DNA of 14,662 bases from an uncultured Eubacteriales bacterium. Lineage in GTDB: Bacteria; Bacillota; Clostridia; Oscillospirales; Acutalibacteraceae. The position numbers were made by a program, and so were the translations under genes. Below the pieces are notes generated by a model. The model saw nothing but the letters and a program-made list of their open reading frames with translations. It was not told the DNA's origin and did no database searches. The stretch's first letter is position 1; each line of letters begins with the position of its first letter. The DNA is taken from the NCBI GenBank assembly GCA_900321905.1, contig ONXZ01000013.1, forward strand, positions 1 through 14,662, written 5' to 3'. Positions 1 to 6,551 of this stretch are shown here, piece after piece.

Positions 1-126
1 GGCAAGTATTACTACATCAAAGCCGCAGACGCTATGAACGTTATCCTGCTTGAAAAAGGCGATACGGTAACTATTACCTACGAAAAAGAAGCAGACAACT
101 TCATCCCTGCAAAATCAGTTGAATAA
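1..126 (+). CDS. C-terminal 41 residues of an unrecognised protein (5' end outside window)
   Basis: Frame 1 is open from the first base to a TAA at 124-126 and encodes 41 residues ending in IPAKSVE. The stretch alternates hydrophobic and charged residues (for example NVILLEKGDTVTITYEKE), which suggests beta strands, as in the last strands of a secreted or ligand-binding beta-rich domain. No motif lets me name it. A convincing terminator hairpin begins 7 bases after the stop, which supports this being a real gene end rather than a chance open frame. Confidence 0.6.
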   Translation, partial: GKYYYIKAADAMNVILLEKGDTVTITYEKEADNFIPAKSVE

Positions 127-132
127 AGCAAT

Positions 133-175
133 AATCACCGTGGGGCGACCTGCGGTGATTTATTTTTTTATTTTT
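133..175 (+). terminator. Rho-independent terminator of the partial first gene
   Basis: Perfect 8-bp stem AATCACCG (133-140) / CGGTGATT (153-160) with a 12-base loop, followed by a T-rich run (161-175). It separates the first gene from the sigma factor unit. Confidence 0.85.
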
Positions 176-176
176 G

Positions 177-204
177 TTGCAACACTTTGGCTTTTATTTT
201 ATAC
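177..204 (+). promoter_or_regulatory. Putative promoter of the ECF sigma / beta-propeller unit, with adjacent palindrome
   Basis: TTGCAA (177-182) and TTATAC (199-204) are 16 bp apart, a fair sigma-A-like match between the terminator and the GTG start at 261. Just downstream lies a small perfect palindrome, TGAAAG-GT-CTTTCA (213-226), near the expected transcription start. It could be an operator or chance. An autoregulated ECF-type promoter is also possible but I see no motif that proves it. Confidence 0.4.
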
Positions 205-260
205 TTAATATATGAAAGGTCTTTCAATATCTGACGCTCAGGCAAAAAGGAAGTGACGCA

Positions 261-776
261 GTGGACGAAAAGGAACTTGTTATCCGTGCTAAATCGGGCG
301 ACAAAGACGCATTTTCCGCGCTTTACGGTCTGTATAAAGACAGACTGTACCGCTATGCGTTTTACCGCCTGCAAAACGAATCAGACGCCGAGGACGCCGT
401 GCAGGACTGCGTGGTGTCAGCGTTTATTCAGATTGGCTCGCTCAAAAAGCAGCAGGCGTTTGCCGCGTGGATTTTCCGCGTGCTTTACTGCACGGTGAAT
501 GCACAAATAAAACGTCAGGCTCTCGCGCGAAATAACAGTAATATCGACGATGTTGCGCAGCAACTGCCCGACGGTTCTGCCGAGCGCACCCTGCAAAAAA
601 CAGAACTGCAAAATGCGCTTGATATGCTCAAAGACGACGAAAAGGAGATTGTCCTTTTGTCCGTTGTGGCAGGTTTTTCAAGCAAGGAAATCGGCAAAAT
701 AGTCGATATGACTTCGGGCGCTGTGCGCTCAAAACTGTCACGCAGCCTTAAGAAAATGAGAGATTTTTTGGAGTGA
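261..776 (+). CDS. ECF-family RNA polymerase sigma factor
   Basis: A 171-residue protein of typical ECF size with only regions 2 and 4. Region 2 (about residues 10-85) has the DAFSALYGLYKDRLYRYAF core-binding helix, followed by an acidic SDAEDAVQD segment and the AAWIFRVLY helix. Region 4 (about 115-170) has the helix-turn-helix GFSSKEIGKIVDMTSGAVRS that would contact the -35 element, followed by a basic C-terminal helix. The GTG at 261 is preceded by AAAAAGGAAG (244-253) at suitable distance, and no better start is visible. Its stop TGA (774-776) lies just before the next gene's ATG and shares sequence with that gene's ribosome site region, so the two are translationally linked. ECF factors are usually held inactive by a co-transcribed membrane anti-sigma; the next gene is the only candidate here. 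The target regulon is unknown. Confidence 0.93.
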   Translation: MDEKELVIRAKSGDKDAFSALYGLYKDRLYRYAFYRLQNESDAEDAVQDCVVSAFIQIGSLKKQQAFAAWIFRVLYCTVNAQIKRQALARNNSNIDDVAQQLPDGSAERTLQKTELQNALDMLKDDEKEIVLLSVVAGFSSKEIGKIVDMTSGAVRSKLSRSLKKMRDFLE

Positions 777-781
777 TTACT

Positions 782-2647
782 ATGAACGACAAGGATTTTA
801 TCACATCACAATTCGAGGGTGAAAATGTCACCGCACCCGAATCTTTGAATGAAAATAATATAAAATCACGCCTTGAACAGGGGACAAAGGCGGGCGATAT
901 GATTAAATTAAATAAGGGCAAAAAACGCATACTAAAGCCTGTGATATCTGTTGCGGCGTGCATTGCGATAGTTGTCGGCACTTTTGCCACAGCAAACGTT
1001 ATCAGGGAACAGAAGACTCAAAAGAATTTTCAGTCGCAGGCTGAAAGCGGCATAATCCGTTTTACAAATTATGACGAACTCAAAGCGTTTTCTGAAAAAA
1101 TGGAGCCCGACAGCAATGAAGCGGACGGTGTTCTCGGACATTTCGGAGTTAAATCTCTGTATGAAAAAAGTGAGTCCGCCGTTGATTATGAAACGGAAAA
1201 ATCAGGCGAAGTTGAAGTTGATTCGCACAGCGAAACGTACAAGCAGGTTGACGGCGTTGACGAGGCTGATATCGTCAAGACTGACGGCAAGTATATTTAC
1301 GTCCTTGACCAGACGGATAACTCTGTTGCCGTTTATTCTGCAAAAAACGGCAAGGCTAAGCAGGTCAGCAGAAAGTTCTTTGATTCAGAGGACGACAATT
1401 TTGCCGAAATGTACCTTGACGGCGACTGTATCTACGTTGTCGGCGACACTTATTCCGAAAAGAATGAAAAGGCGTTTGTTATGACCCTCAATATCGCTGA
1501 TAAAAAGGAGATAAAAGTCACCGACACTTATGAACAAAGCGGAAGATACAGCACATCGCGTATGTCGGGCGGCTGCGTTTACCTGATTTCAACAACTTAT
1601 TTTAACACAAAAAAATTTGTGCCGTTTTGCACTAATGAAAACGGCAACTACAAAAAAATCCCCGCAACCGATATTTGTGCTTTTGAGTGCTGTCAGCGCC
1701 CTGAATACGTCATTGTCGGCGCGGTTGATACAAACAGCGGCAAGCACCGCAAAACAAAAACAAAGGCAGTTATGGGCGGCGCAGAGAACGTTTACTGCAA
1801 CACCGAACACCTTTTTATCGCTTGTAACGATTACCGCAGGGGCAGGCTCAAAACACAGATTATCAAGTACGCCCTTGACGGCGTTAAAATTGACGAGCAG
1901 GCGACAGGCAGCGTAAACGGCAGGGTGCTCAATCAGTGGGCGTTTGACGAAAAAGACGGCTACCTGCGCGTTGCAACTACTGCAAATAACAGCGTCGGCG
2001 AGGAGATTAACAAACTCTTTGTCCTCGACTCAAACCTCAAAACTGTAGGCTCGGCAGGCGGCTACGCAAAAAACGAGCATATCGAGGCGGTGCGGTACAT
2101 CGGCGATATGGCGTATGTAATCACTTATGAAACGACTGACCCGCTGTTCTGCATTGACCTCAGCAATCCGAAAAATCCGCAAATCACAGGCGAGGTCAAA
2201 ATCAGCGGCTTTTCAACCAACCTTGTGCCAATCGGCAAGGATAAACTTATGGGCATAGGTCACGCTACCGAGGACACCGAGTGGGGCGAAGCGCGAAACG
2301 GCGTAAAACTTGCGCTCTTTGACATCAGCGACAAAAACAATCCAAAAGTCCTTGATGAAAAGGTGTACAAAAACTGCACCAGCGCTGCGCAAAGCACCCA
2401 CAAGGCGATACTGCAAAACAGCACCGAAAACTATCTTGCTATCCCTATGTCCTGGGAATCAATGGACGAGAGCGACACCTGGTACAGCGAGGGCGGAGCA
2501 GTTATATTCACCGAGCAAAACGGCAAAATAAAGATTATTGGCGAAAAATCCACAGGCACAACAACCGACCGCCTTGTGTATATCGGCGACACAATTTACG
2601 CCGTCAGCGCGTTTGAAAACACGGTAACGCCATTCACTTTAGATTAA
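782..2647 (+). CDS. Membrane-anchored beta-propeller protein, possible sensor/anti-sigma partner of the ECF factor
   Basis: I chose the ATG at 782 (621 residues) because GGAG at 770-773 sits 8 bases upstream; an in-frame GTG at 773 falls inside that site. Residues 1-50 are polar and would be cytoplasmic, with PESLNENNIKSRLE resembling short N-terminal segments of clostridial membrane anti-sigma proteins. One transmembrane helix (about 52-73) follows a basic KGKKR stretch, placing the rest outside. From about residue 90 on, the protein is beta-rich with a conserved block QVDGVDEADIVKTDGKYIYV (155-174), the hallmark I associate with the secreted C-terminal beta-propeller family (Pfam Beta_propel, COG4880), then repeated blade-like strands to the C terminus. 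The propeller call is solid; the anti-sigma role is inferred from the operon and topology. No catalytic motif is apparent. Confidence 0.85.
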   Translation: MNDKDFITSQFEGENVTAPESLNENNIKSRLEQGTKAGDMIKLNKGKKRILKPVISVAACIAIVVGTFATANVIREQKTQKNFQSQAESGIIRFTNYDELKAFSEKMEPDSNEADGVLGHFGVKSLYEKSESAVDYETEKSGEVEVDSHSETYKQVDGVDEADIVKTDGKYIYVLDQTDNSVAVYSAKNGKAKQVSRKFFDSEDDNFAEMYLDGDCIYVVGDTYSEKNEKAFVMTLNIADKKEIKVTDTYEQSGRYSTSRMSGGCVYLISTTYFNTKKFVPFCTNENGNYKKIPATDICAFECCQRPEYVIVGAVDTNSGKHRKTKTKAVMGGAENVYCNTEHLFIACNDYRRGRLKTQIIKYALDGVKIDEQATGSVNGRVLNQWAFDEKDGYLRVATTANNSVGEEINKLFVLDSNLKTVGSAGGYAKNEHIEAVRYIGDMAYVITYETTDPLFCIDLSNPKNPQITGEVKISGFSTNLVPIGKDKLMGIGHATEDTEWGEARNGVKLALFDISDKNNPKVLDEKVYKNCTSAAQSTHKAILQNSTENYLAIPMSWESMDESDTWYSEGGAVIFTEQNGKIKIIGEKSTGTTTDRLVYIGDTIYAVSAFENTVTPFTLD

Positions 2648-2653
2648 TAATAA

Positions 2654-2693
2654 AAACAAAGAAAGCACGGTTAACACCGTGCCCTCTTTGTTT
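2654..2693. terminator. Bidirectional terminator-like hairpin after the beta-propeller gene
   Basis: Two-tier hairpin: inner stem GCACGGT (2665-2671) / ACCGTGC (2676-2682) with a TAAC loop, a 2x2 internal loop, then outer stem AAACAAAGA (2654-2662) / TCTTTGTTT (2685-2693). The A-rich 5' arm and T-rich 3' arm let it act on both strands: for the gene ending at 2647 on the plus strand and for whatever arrives from the minus strand. Confidence 0.75.
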
Positions 2694-2710
2694 GTGGAGT
2701 AAAATTTATG

Positions 2711-2848
2711 TAAAAAATCTAAAAAGCTATATTGTAAGCCCGTTTTTCGGGCGTTGTAGTTATATTTTCAGGCTGCCGTGCAGCCGTTGTTGTTATATGT
2801 AAATGAGGGTGAGCCAGTTGATTATCGCTCGTTCTTCCCTCAACTTGT
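2711..2848 (-). ncRNA. Candidate structured small RNA (unnamed) downstream of spoVT
   Basis: About 130 bases after the promoter at 2881-2854 contain ordered structure and no credible coding frame. From the 5' end on the minus strand: AGTTGA (2844-2839) can pair with TCAACT (2821-2816), while GAGGG (2841-2837) can pair with CCCTC (2809-2805), giving a crossed, pseudoknot-like or switching arrangement. Two copies of a module follow: ATATAACAACAACG then hairpin GGCTGC-ACG-GCAGCC (2785-2771), and ATATAACTACAACG then hairpin GCCCG-AAAAA-CGGGC (2752-2738). T-rich stretches after 2726 and the hairpin at 2654-2693 could end the transcript. I do not recognise the family. Caution: the first hairpin resembles a hairpin at 10435-10458 (both begin TTTCAGGC on the plus strand), so part of it may be a dispersed repeat. 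Confidence 0.45.
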
Positions 2849-2853
2849 TTCAC

Positions 2854-2881
2854 ATTATACACCGCAATTTTAAAAATGCAA
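2854..2881 (-). promoter_or_regulatory. Sigma-A-type promoter pointing into a gene-free region
   Basis: On the minus strand TTGCAT (2881-2876) and a perfect TATAAT (2859-2854) are spaced 16 bp. Predicted start is near 2847. No open reading frame with a ribosome site follows on that strand, which is the main reason to suspect a non-coding transcript downstream. Confidence 0.65.
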
Positions 2882-2959
2882 GTGTTTTTTGCGGATTTTT
2901 ACCACTTATCTATATTACACAAAAGTTTCAAGTAAATTTTGTACAAACTGCACAAAAGT

Positions 2960-3496
2960 TCACTCCATCTGTTTGCCCAAAAAAGCCGCCGCAACCTGTA
3001 CGAGTTTGATATCAGTCTCGCTCGGAAGTTCGTGCTTTTCGTCCTCAAGCAGGGCAATGGCTCCGCTCACATCGCCGCCGTAGATGATAGGATACACAAC
3101 GTCTGCCTGGCGGTCATAGCCTTCAATAGCGTTAATGCCCGGCACCTTGTCGGTTTTAATATGCACCTGGCGCTGTTCCATTAAATCTTCAATGTTTTTT
3201 GTAACGCGCCTTTCAAGCACTTCGCGCTTGCTGATTCCTGAGCAGGCAATAACGTGGTCGTTATCCATAATTGCAATCGGCAGACCGCCGCTTTTGTGCA
3301 GCACCTCGGCGTACTGACCTGCAAAGTTTGACAACTCGCCAATCGGCGAATACTTTTTAAAAATAACCTCGCCCTCCGCGTCAGTATAAATCTCCAACGG
3401 GTCACCCTCCTTTATTCTGAACGACCTGCGGATTTCCTTTGGTATTACAATCCTGCCGAGGTCGTCGATTCTTCTTACAATTCCGGTTGCTTTCAT
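2960..3496 (-). CDS. spoVT: Stage V sporulation protein T, AbrB-family transcriptional regulator
   Basis: The ATG at 3496 gives 178 residues, the length of Bacillus subtilis SpoVT, and has AAAGGGTGA (3510-3502) 5 bases upstream; the earlier in-frame GTG at 3505 lies inside that ribosome site. Residues 1-47 form the swapped-hairpin AbrB DNA-binding domain (MKATGIVRRIDDLGRIVIPK, then EIRRSFRIKEGDPLEIY). Residues about 55-178 form the GAF-like sensory domain seen in SpoVT (QYAEVLHKSGGLPIAIMDND, later IYGGDVSGAIALL). In Bacillus the protein acts in the forespore as a repressor/activator of sigma-G genes and is itself sigma-G dependent. I searched the region upstream for a sigma-G promoter and found no convincing one. 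Its presence suggests a spore-forming lineage but does not prove sporulation. No strong terminator lies directly after the stop. Confidence 0.95.
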   Translation of the reverse strand: MKATGIVRRIDDLGRIVIPKEIRRSFRIKEGDPLEIYTDAEGEVIFKKYSPIGELSNFAGQYAEVLHKSGGLPIAIMDNDHVIACSGISKREVLERRVTKNIEDLMEQRQVHIKTDKVPGINAIEGYDRQADVVYPIIYGGDVSGAIALLEDEKHELPSETDIKLVQVAAAFLGKQME

Positions 3497-3609
3497 ATTT
3501 CTCACCCTTTGATTTCATAATTGTTACTGTTATATTTTGCACATAAATAAGGAACATATGTAAAAGAGAAAATGAGAATTTTTGTAAAAAACGGAAGAAA
3601 TTATTATTG

Positions 3610-3638
3610 TTGATTTTAAATCCGAATTAAGATATAAT
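3610..3638 (+). promoter_or_regulatory. Promoter of the surface protein gene
   Basis: TTGATT (3610-3615) and perfect TATAAT (3633-3638) with 17-bp spacing, followed by the strong ribosome site AGGAGGAG (3661-3668) and ATG at 3675. Confidence 0.75.
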
Positions 3639-3674
3639 TGTGTTGAAATCAAAATTAATCAGGAGGAGTGAATT

Positions 3675-5204
3675 ATGGTTTATTCAAAAGTCACGGCAAA
3701 ACCCATCAAAGCGTTACTCTCATCTCTGTTAGCGGTACTGCTGATAATAATGAGCGTGCCTTTTACGGCGATGGCGGCGGTTGACGACTTTTTTGAGCAA
3801 GGCAGCCTTATGTTTTTAGTTACCTCAGAGGAAAGCGGAAGCGGGGACTGCACCGTAATGGCGGCGTTCAATGAAAATCTTGACCCCGAAACTATTACCG
3901 AAATAAAAGTTCCGGGTACGGTTAAGCACGACGGTAAAACTTATAGCGTAACAGCGCTGACCAACAGTGCTTTCGGCAGTTGCACATCTCTTAAATCTCT
4001 TGATATGTCGGAATGTACGGGATTGGTTTCTATCGGTATGAGCGCATTTGTTGATTGCGAAAAGTTAAGTTCAATAACCATTCCGTGCAATTTCAATAAA
4101 GGTTTATTCCGGGATACCGGTATCGTTACCTTTGGAGACAGTTTCAGGATTGAATATGTTTCATTAGGTAACGGCGATGAAGGGGGCGGCGGCTCTGACG
4201 TAACCGAAACATCCGGCGGCACCTTCACCTATGTACACAACTGGGGAAAAGACAGCAGTAACGCCGCGCAGCATAAATGCTCCCGTTGCAATAAAGCCGA
4301 AGCACACAACTGGGTTATTAATGATAAGAACTATGCAGAGCATAAATGCACCGAATGCTCAGCCAAAGAGCGGCACACGTGGCAGCCCGACGCAGGCAAT
4401 CCCAAGCAGCATAAATGCAAAATATGCGAATACGCCGAAGCGCACTACGGCGGCAATGCCGACTGCGAAGGAAATGCAAATTGTGCCGCGTGCGGCAGTG
4501 CGTATAAAACGTACAAACCGGGCAGACATAGCTGGACGGTAATGCCTGAAACAATCGGCGCAACCTCCGCTGAATATGAGTGCAATACCTGCCAAAAGGT
4601 TGAGGAACAGAAAATCAGTTCGGATGCTAATACAGTTGACGTTGAAGGTAAAAAGTTAAAAGTAATATTACAGGACCCGTACAAGGTTTTGCCCGACGGA
4701 ACACAGTTAAGCAGCAAAGCGGTAACCCCCGGCTCTGCAAGGCACAACGAGCTTCTTGGGCAAATGGATAACAGCGACGTTGCTCGTAATCTTGCGTTTT
4801 TTGATATAGAGTTATTCAAATCAGACGGTAAACAAATCAGCGGGCAGATATCCGGAAGAGTCAGGATTCTGCTCCAGATTCCCGACGGTTGGGATAAAAG
4901 GGATTTGGAAGCAGTTCTGATTACGGACGGCGACGATATTGATTTTGAAGAAAGCATAATTACCATTGACGGAACAGATTATCTGGGGTTCTGGACAAAC
5001 CACTTCAGCCCGTACGCACTCGTTGAAGTGTCAGGTGAAAAGTCGGGCGGAAACGGCTCTGAATCAAGCGGAAAGAACAGCGGAAAAACTTCACCCGTCA
5101 CGGGCAATCAGGATTATGCAGCGATTTCGGCATTAACGCTTGCTTCGGTTGCAGCGGTATTTATAATCTTTATCGTAATTAACAGAAAAAGAAGAATTGT
5201 TTAA
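3675..5204 (+). CDS. Secreted surface protein: LRR segment, Cys/His repeats, SPVTG-type C-terminal sorting tail
   Basis: A 509-residue exported protein. Residues 1-35 form a signal peptide (long hydrophobic run ending SVPFTAMA, likely cut near 34). Residues about 72-165 look like a short run of BspA/LRR_5-type repeats (SAFGSCTSLKSLDMSECTGL, SAFVDCEKLSSITIP). Residues 186-312 hold Cys/His modules: HKCSRC (200-205), HKCTEC (223-228), HKCKIC (246-251), and weaker CAAC (270-273) and CNTC (303-306), several followed by a His-Trp or similar. Residues about 325-453 form a beta-rich domain ending NHFSPYALVEV, an ending common in clostridial surface proteins. A Ser/Gly linker leads to SPVTG (473-477), a hydrophobic helix (about 481-501) and RKRR, the layout of a sortase substrate. 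SPVTG fits the (S/P)PxTG motif known from Clostridioides difficile. Monocistronic with its own promoter and terminator. Ligand and function unknown. Confidence 0.85.
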   Translation: MVYSKVTAKPIKALLSSLLAVLLIIMSVPFTAMAAVDDFFEQGSLMFLVTSEESGSGDCTVMAAFNENLDPETITEIKVPGTVKHDGKTYSVTALTNSAFGSCTSLKSLDMSECTGLVSIGMSAFVDCEKLSSITIPCNFNKGLFRDTGIVTFGDSFRIEYVSLGNGDEGGGGSDVTETSGGTFTYVHNWGKDSSNAAQHKCSRCNKAEAHNWVINDKNYAEHKCTECSAKERHTWQPDAGNPKQHKCKICEYAEAHYGGNADCEGNANCAACGSAYKTYKPGRHSWTVMPETIGATSAEYECNTCQKVEEQKISSDANTVDVEGKKLKVILQDPYKVLPDGTQLSSKAVTPGSARHNELLGQMDNSDVARNLAFFDIELFKSDGKQISGQISGRVRILLQIPDGWDKRDLEAVLITDGDDIDFEESIITIDGTDYLGFWTNHFSPYALVEVSGEKSGGNGSESSGKNSGKTSPVTGNQDYAAISALTLASVAAVFIIFIVINRKRRIV

Positions 5205-5223
5205 GGTTTAAAGTTCAAAGTTT

Positions 5224-5258
5224 AAAGCCACGTCGGATACCGCCGGCGTGGCTTTTTT
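5224..5258. terminator. Bidirectional terminator between the convergent surface protein and acyltransferase genes
   Basis: Stem AAAGCCACG (5224-5232) / CGTGGCTTT (5247-5255) followed by T6 (5253-5258) on the plus strand; the A-rich 5' arm supplies a weaker T tract for the minus-strand operon ending at 5271. Confidence 0.85.
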
Positions 5259-5270
5259 GTACTGATTTGC

Positions 5271-6551
5271 TTACTGAAGCAGCAGTTCGATTGAATTTTC
5301 GATAAGGTCAAAGAAATTGTTTACAATAATCTTGTCCTGCTCGTTGCCCCTTACGCACATAGACAGCGTAAGTTCCTTGCGCATAGATGTAACCGAAAGC
5401 AGCACATAAGGCTTGTACTTGACAGCGCCGCTTAAGAATCCGTCGTACGGCTCGTGCCCCTCAAGCGCGAGTTTGTCGGTTTCAAGTATGCCGATGTTGC
5501 TCATTGCAAGCAGGGGATTTGCGTAGCCGATTTTGATGATTTCCTCACTTGCGGCGTGCGGCAGAATTTTGTAGCCGAGGGAGAGCAGCGGCAAACCGTG
5601 CAGACCCATAAATCTGTCATTTTTAAAATCGTTTGACGACTTTATTACATAGTCGAGCGTTTCAAAAATATCCTTACCTCTGCGCGGAACTCTCGTCTGC
5701 ATCCATGCGGTCTGGTTCGTCATTCCCGTGTCGTCGCTGTCCTTGATGTGACGGCGCAGGTCGATAGCGCATGAGATGGAAATGCTGTCGTCGGGATTGA
5801 ACTGCGCGAGCTCGTAAAGACTGTAGAAGTAAGCGGTGAGGAGCATATCGTTAATCGTTGCGCCCCGCTTTTTGCCGGCGGCTCTGATTTGCTCAAACTT
5901 CTCGGCAGACAGCTTTCTCTTCGCGATAAACGAAGCGTCTGCAATATTGTCGGGCGTAAGCGGAAAGCCGTGCTTATCCCTTGTGTTGATGTTTTTGTAC
6001 AGCCTTTTCGCAGCCCTGCGCTCCGTAATTGTAAAGTCCTCGTACACAGCCTCGTAAGAGCGCGTACCCGTCTTGACCTCGAGCGGAGTTACGCCCTCCT
6101 CAACAAAGCGGTTGTAGTTTTTGCACAGCGCTTTAAGGAAGTATTTGAGGTCGCCGCCGTCCATACACATATGGTTTTCGACAAGGCAGAGCGTCGATTT
6201 GCCGCCGTGGTTAAAGACTGCAACCTTCATCTGAACGTGATTTTCGGGCGGTATGTACTGCACAAGAAAGTCGTTGACCTCCTGCGCAAGGTCGTCCTCG
6301 CTGACCTCTTTAACGGTCAGCACGTCGTTAATGTGGTAGTCCTCCACCTTCCAGTAGGGGTGTACCTTGTTGTCGTAAAAGGAGGAGTGAAGCACAGGCG
6401 CTTTTTCAAAAAAGCAAAACAGCACGGTTTTCAGTGCTTCAATATTTATCTCAAAATCGTAATCAAGCTGGACGTGCACCATTCTGTCGTTGAAATCGCG
6501 GAACAGATAATGCATTTTATCCCAGAGCTCTGCATTTAGTTTTCGTCCCAT
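5271..6551 (-). CDS. Stand-alone condensation-domain acyltransferase
   Basis: A 426-residue cytosolic protein related to the chloramphenicol acetyltransferase / NRPS condensation superfamily (type of COG4908 and PapA/alcohol acetyltransferase proteins). The catalytic HxxxDG motif is intact as HMCMDG (H127, D131, G132), preceded by a beta strand LCLVEN. The N-terminal half includes the donor-side start (LWDKMHYLFRDFNDRMVHVQ) and the second half has the usual GATINDMLLTAYFYSLYEL helix and SNIGILE strand near the tunnel. There are no carrier-protein, adenylation or thioesterase domains, so it probably moves an acyl group from CoA or a free carrier protein to an alcohol or amine; the substrates cannot be read from sequence. 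The ATG at 6551 has GGAGG upstream within the preceding gene, which it overlaps by 16 bases, so the two are translationally coupled. Confidence 0.82.
   Translation of the reverse strand: MGRKLNAELWDKMHYLFRDFNDRMVHVQLDYDFEINIEALKTVLFCFFEKAPVLHSSFYDNKVHPYWKVEDYHINDVLTVKEVSEDDLAQEVNDFLVQYIPPENHVQMKVAVFNHGGKSTLCLVENHMCMDGGDLKYFLKALCKNYNRFVEEGVTPLEVKTGTRSYEAVYEDFTITERRAAKRLYKNINTRDKHGFPLTPDNIADASFIAKRKLSAEKFEQIRAAGKKRGATINDMLLTAYFYSLYELAQFNPDDSISISCAIDLRRHIKDSDDTGMTNQTAWMQTRVPRRGKDIFETLDYVIKSSNDFKNDRFMGLHGLPLLSLGYKILPHAASEEIIKIGYANPLLAMSNIGILETDKLALEGHEPYDGFLSGAVKYKPYVLLSVTSMRKELTLSMCVRGNEQDKIIVNNFFDLIENSIELLLQ

Noticed and set aside
773..781. GTG at 773 as start of the beta-propeller protein
   Set aside because: It falls in the GGAG ribosome site that best serves the ATG at 782.
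2862..2894. CCGCAA/TTGCGG inverted repeat as spoVT terminator
   Set aside because: The loop is 21 bases, the stem only 6, and there is no T tract on the minus strand; it overlaps the promoter of the candidate RNA.
2803..3184. Short plus-strand frames over the spoVT end and the candidate RNA
   Set aside because: No ribosome sites and partly antisense to spoVT; composition is not protein-like.
3506..3600. Sigma-G promoter for spoVT
   Set aside because: I looked for TGMATA/CATACTA-type boxes on the minus strand and found no pair with proper spacing.
5889..6539. 216-codon open frame on the plus strand
   Set aside because: It lies wholly antisense to the acyltransferase gene, has no ribosome site and encodes no recognisable protein; the minus-strand frame carries the HxxxDG motif.
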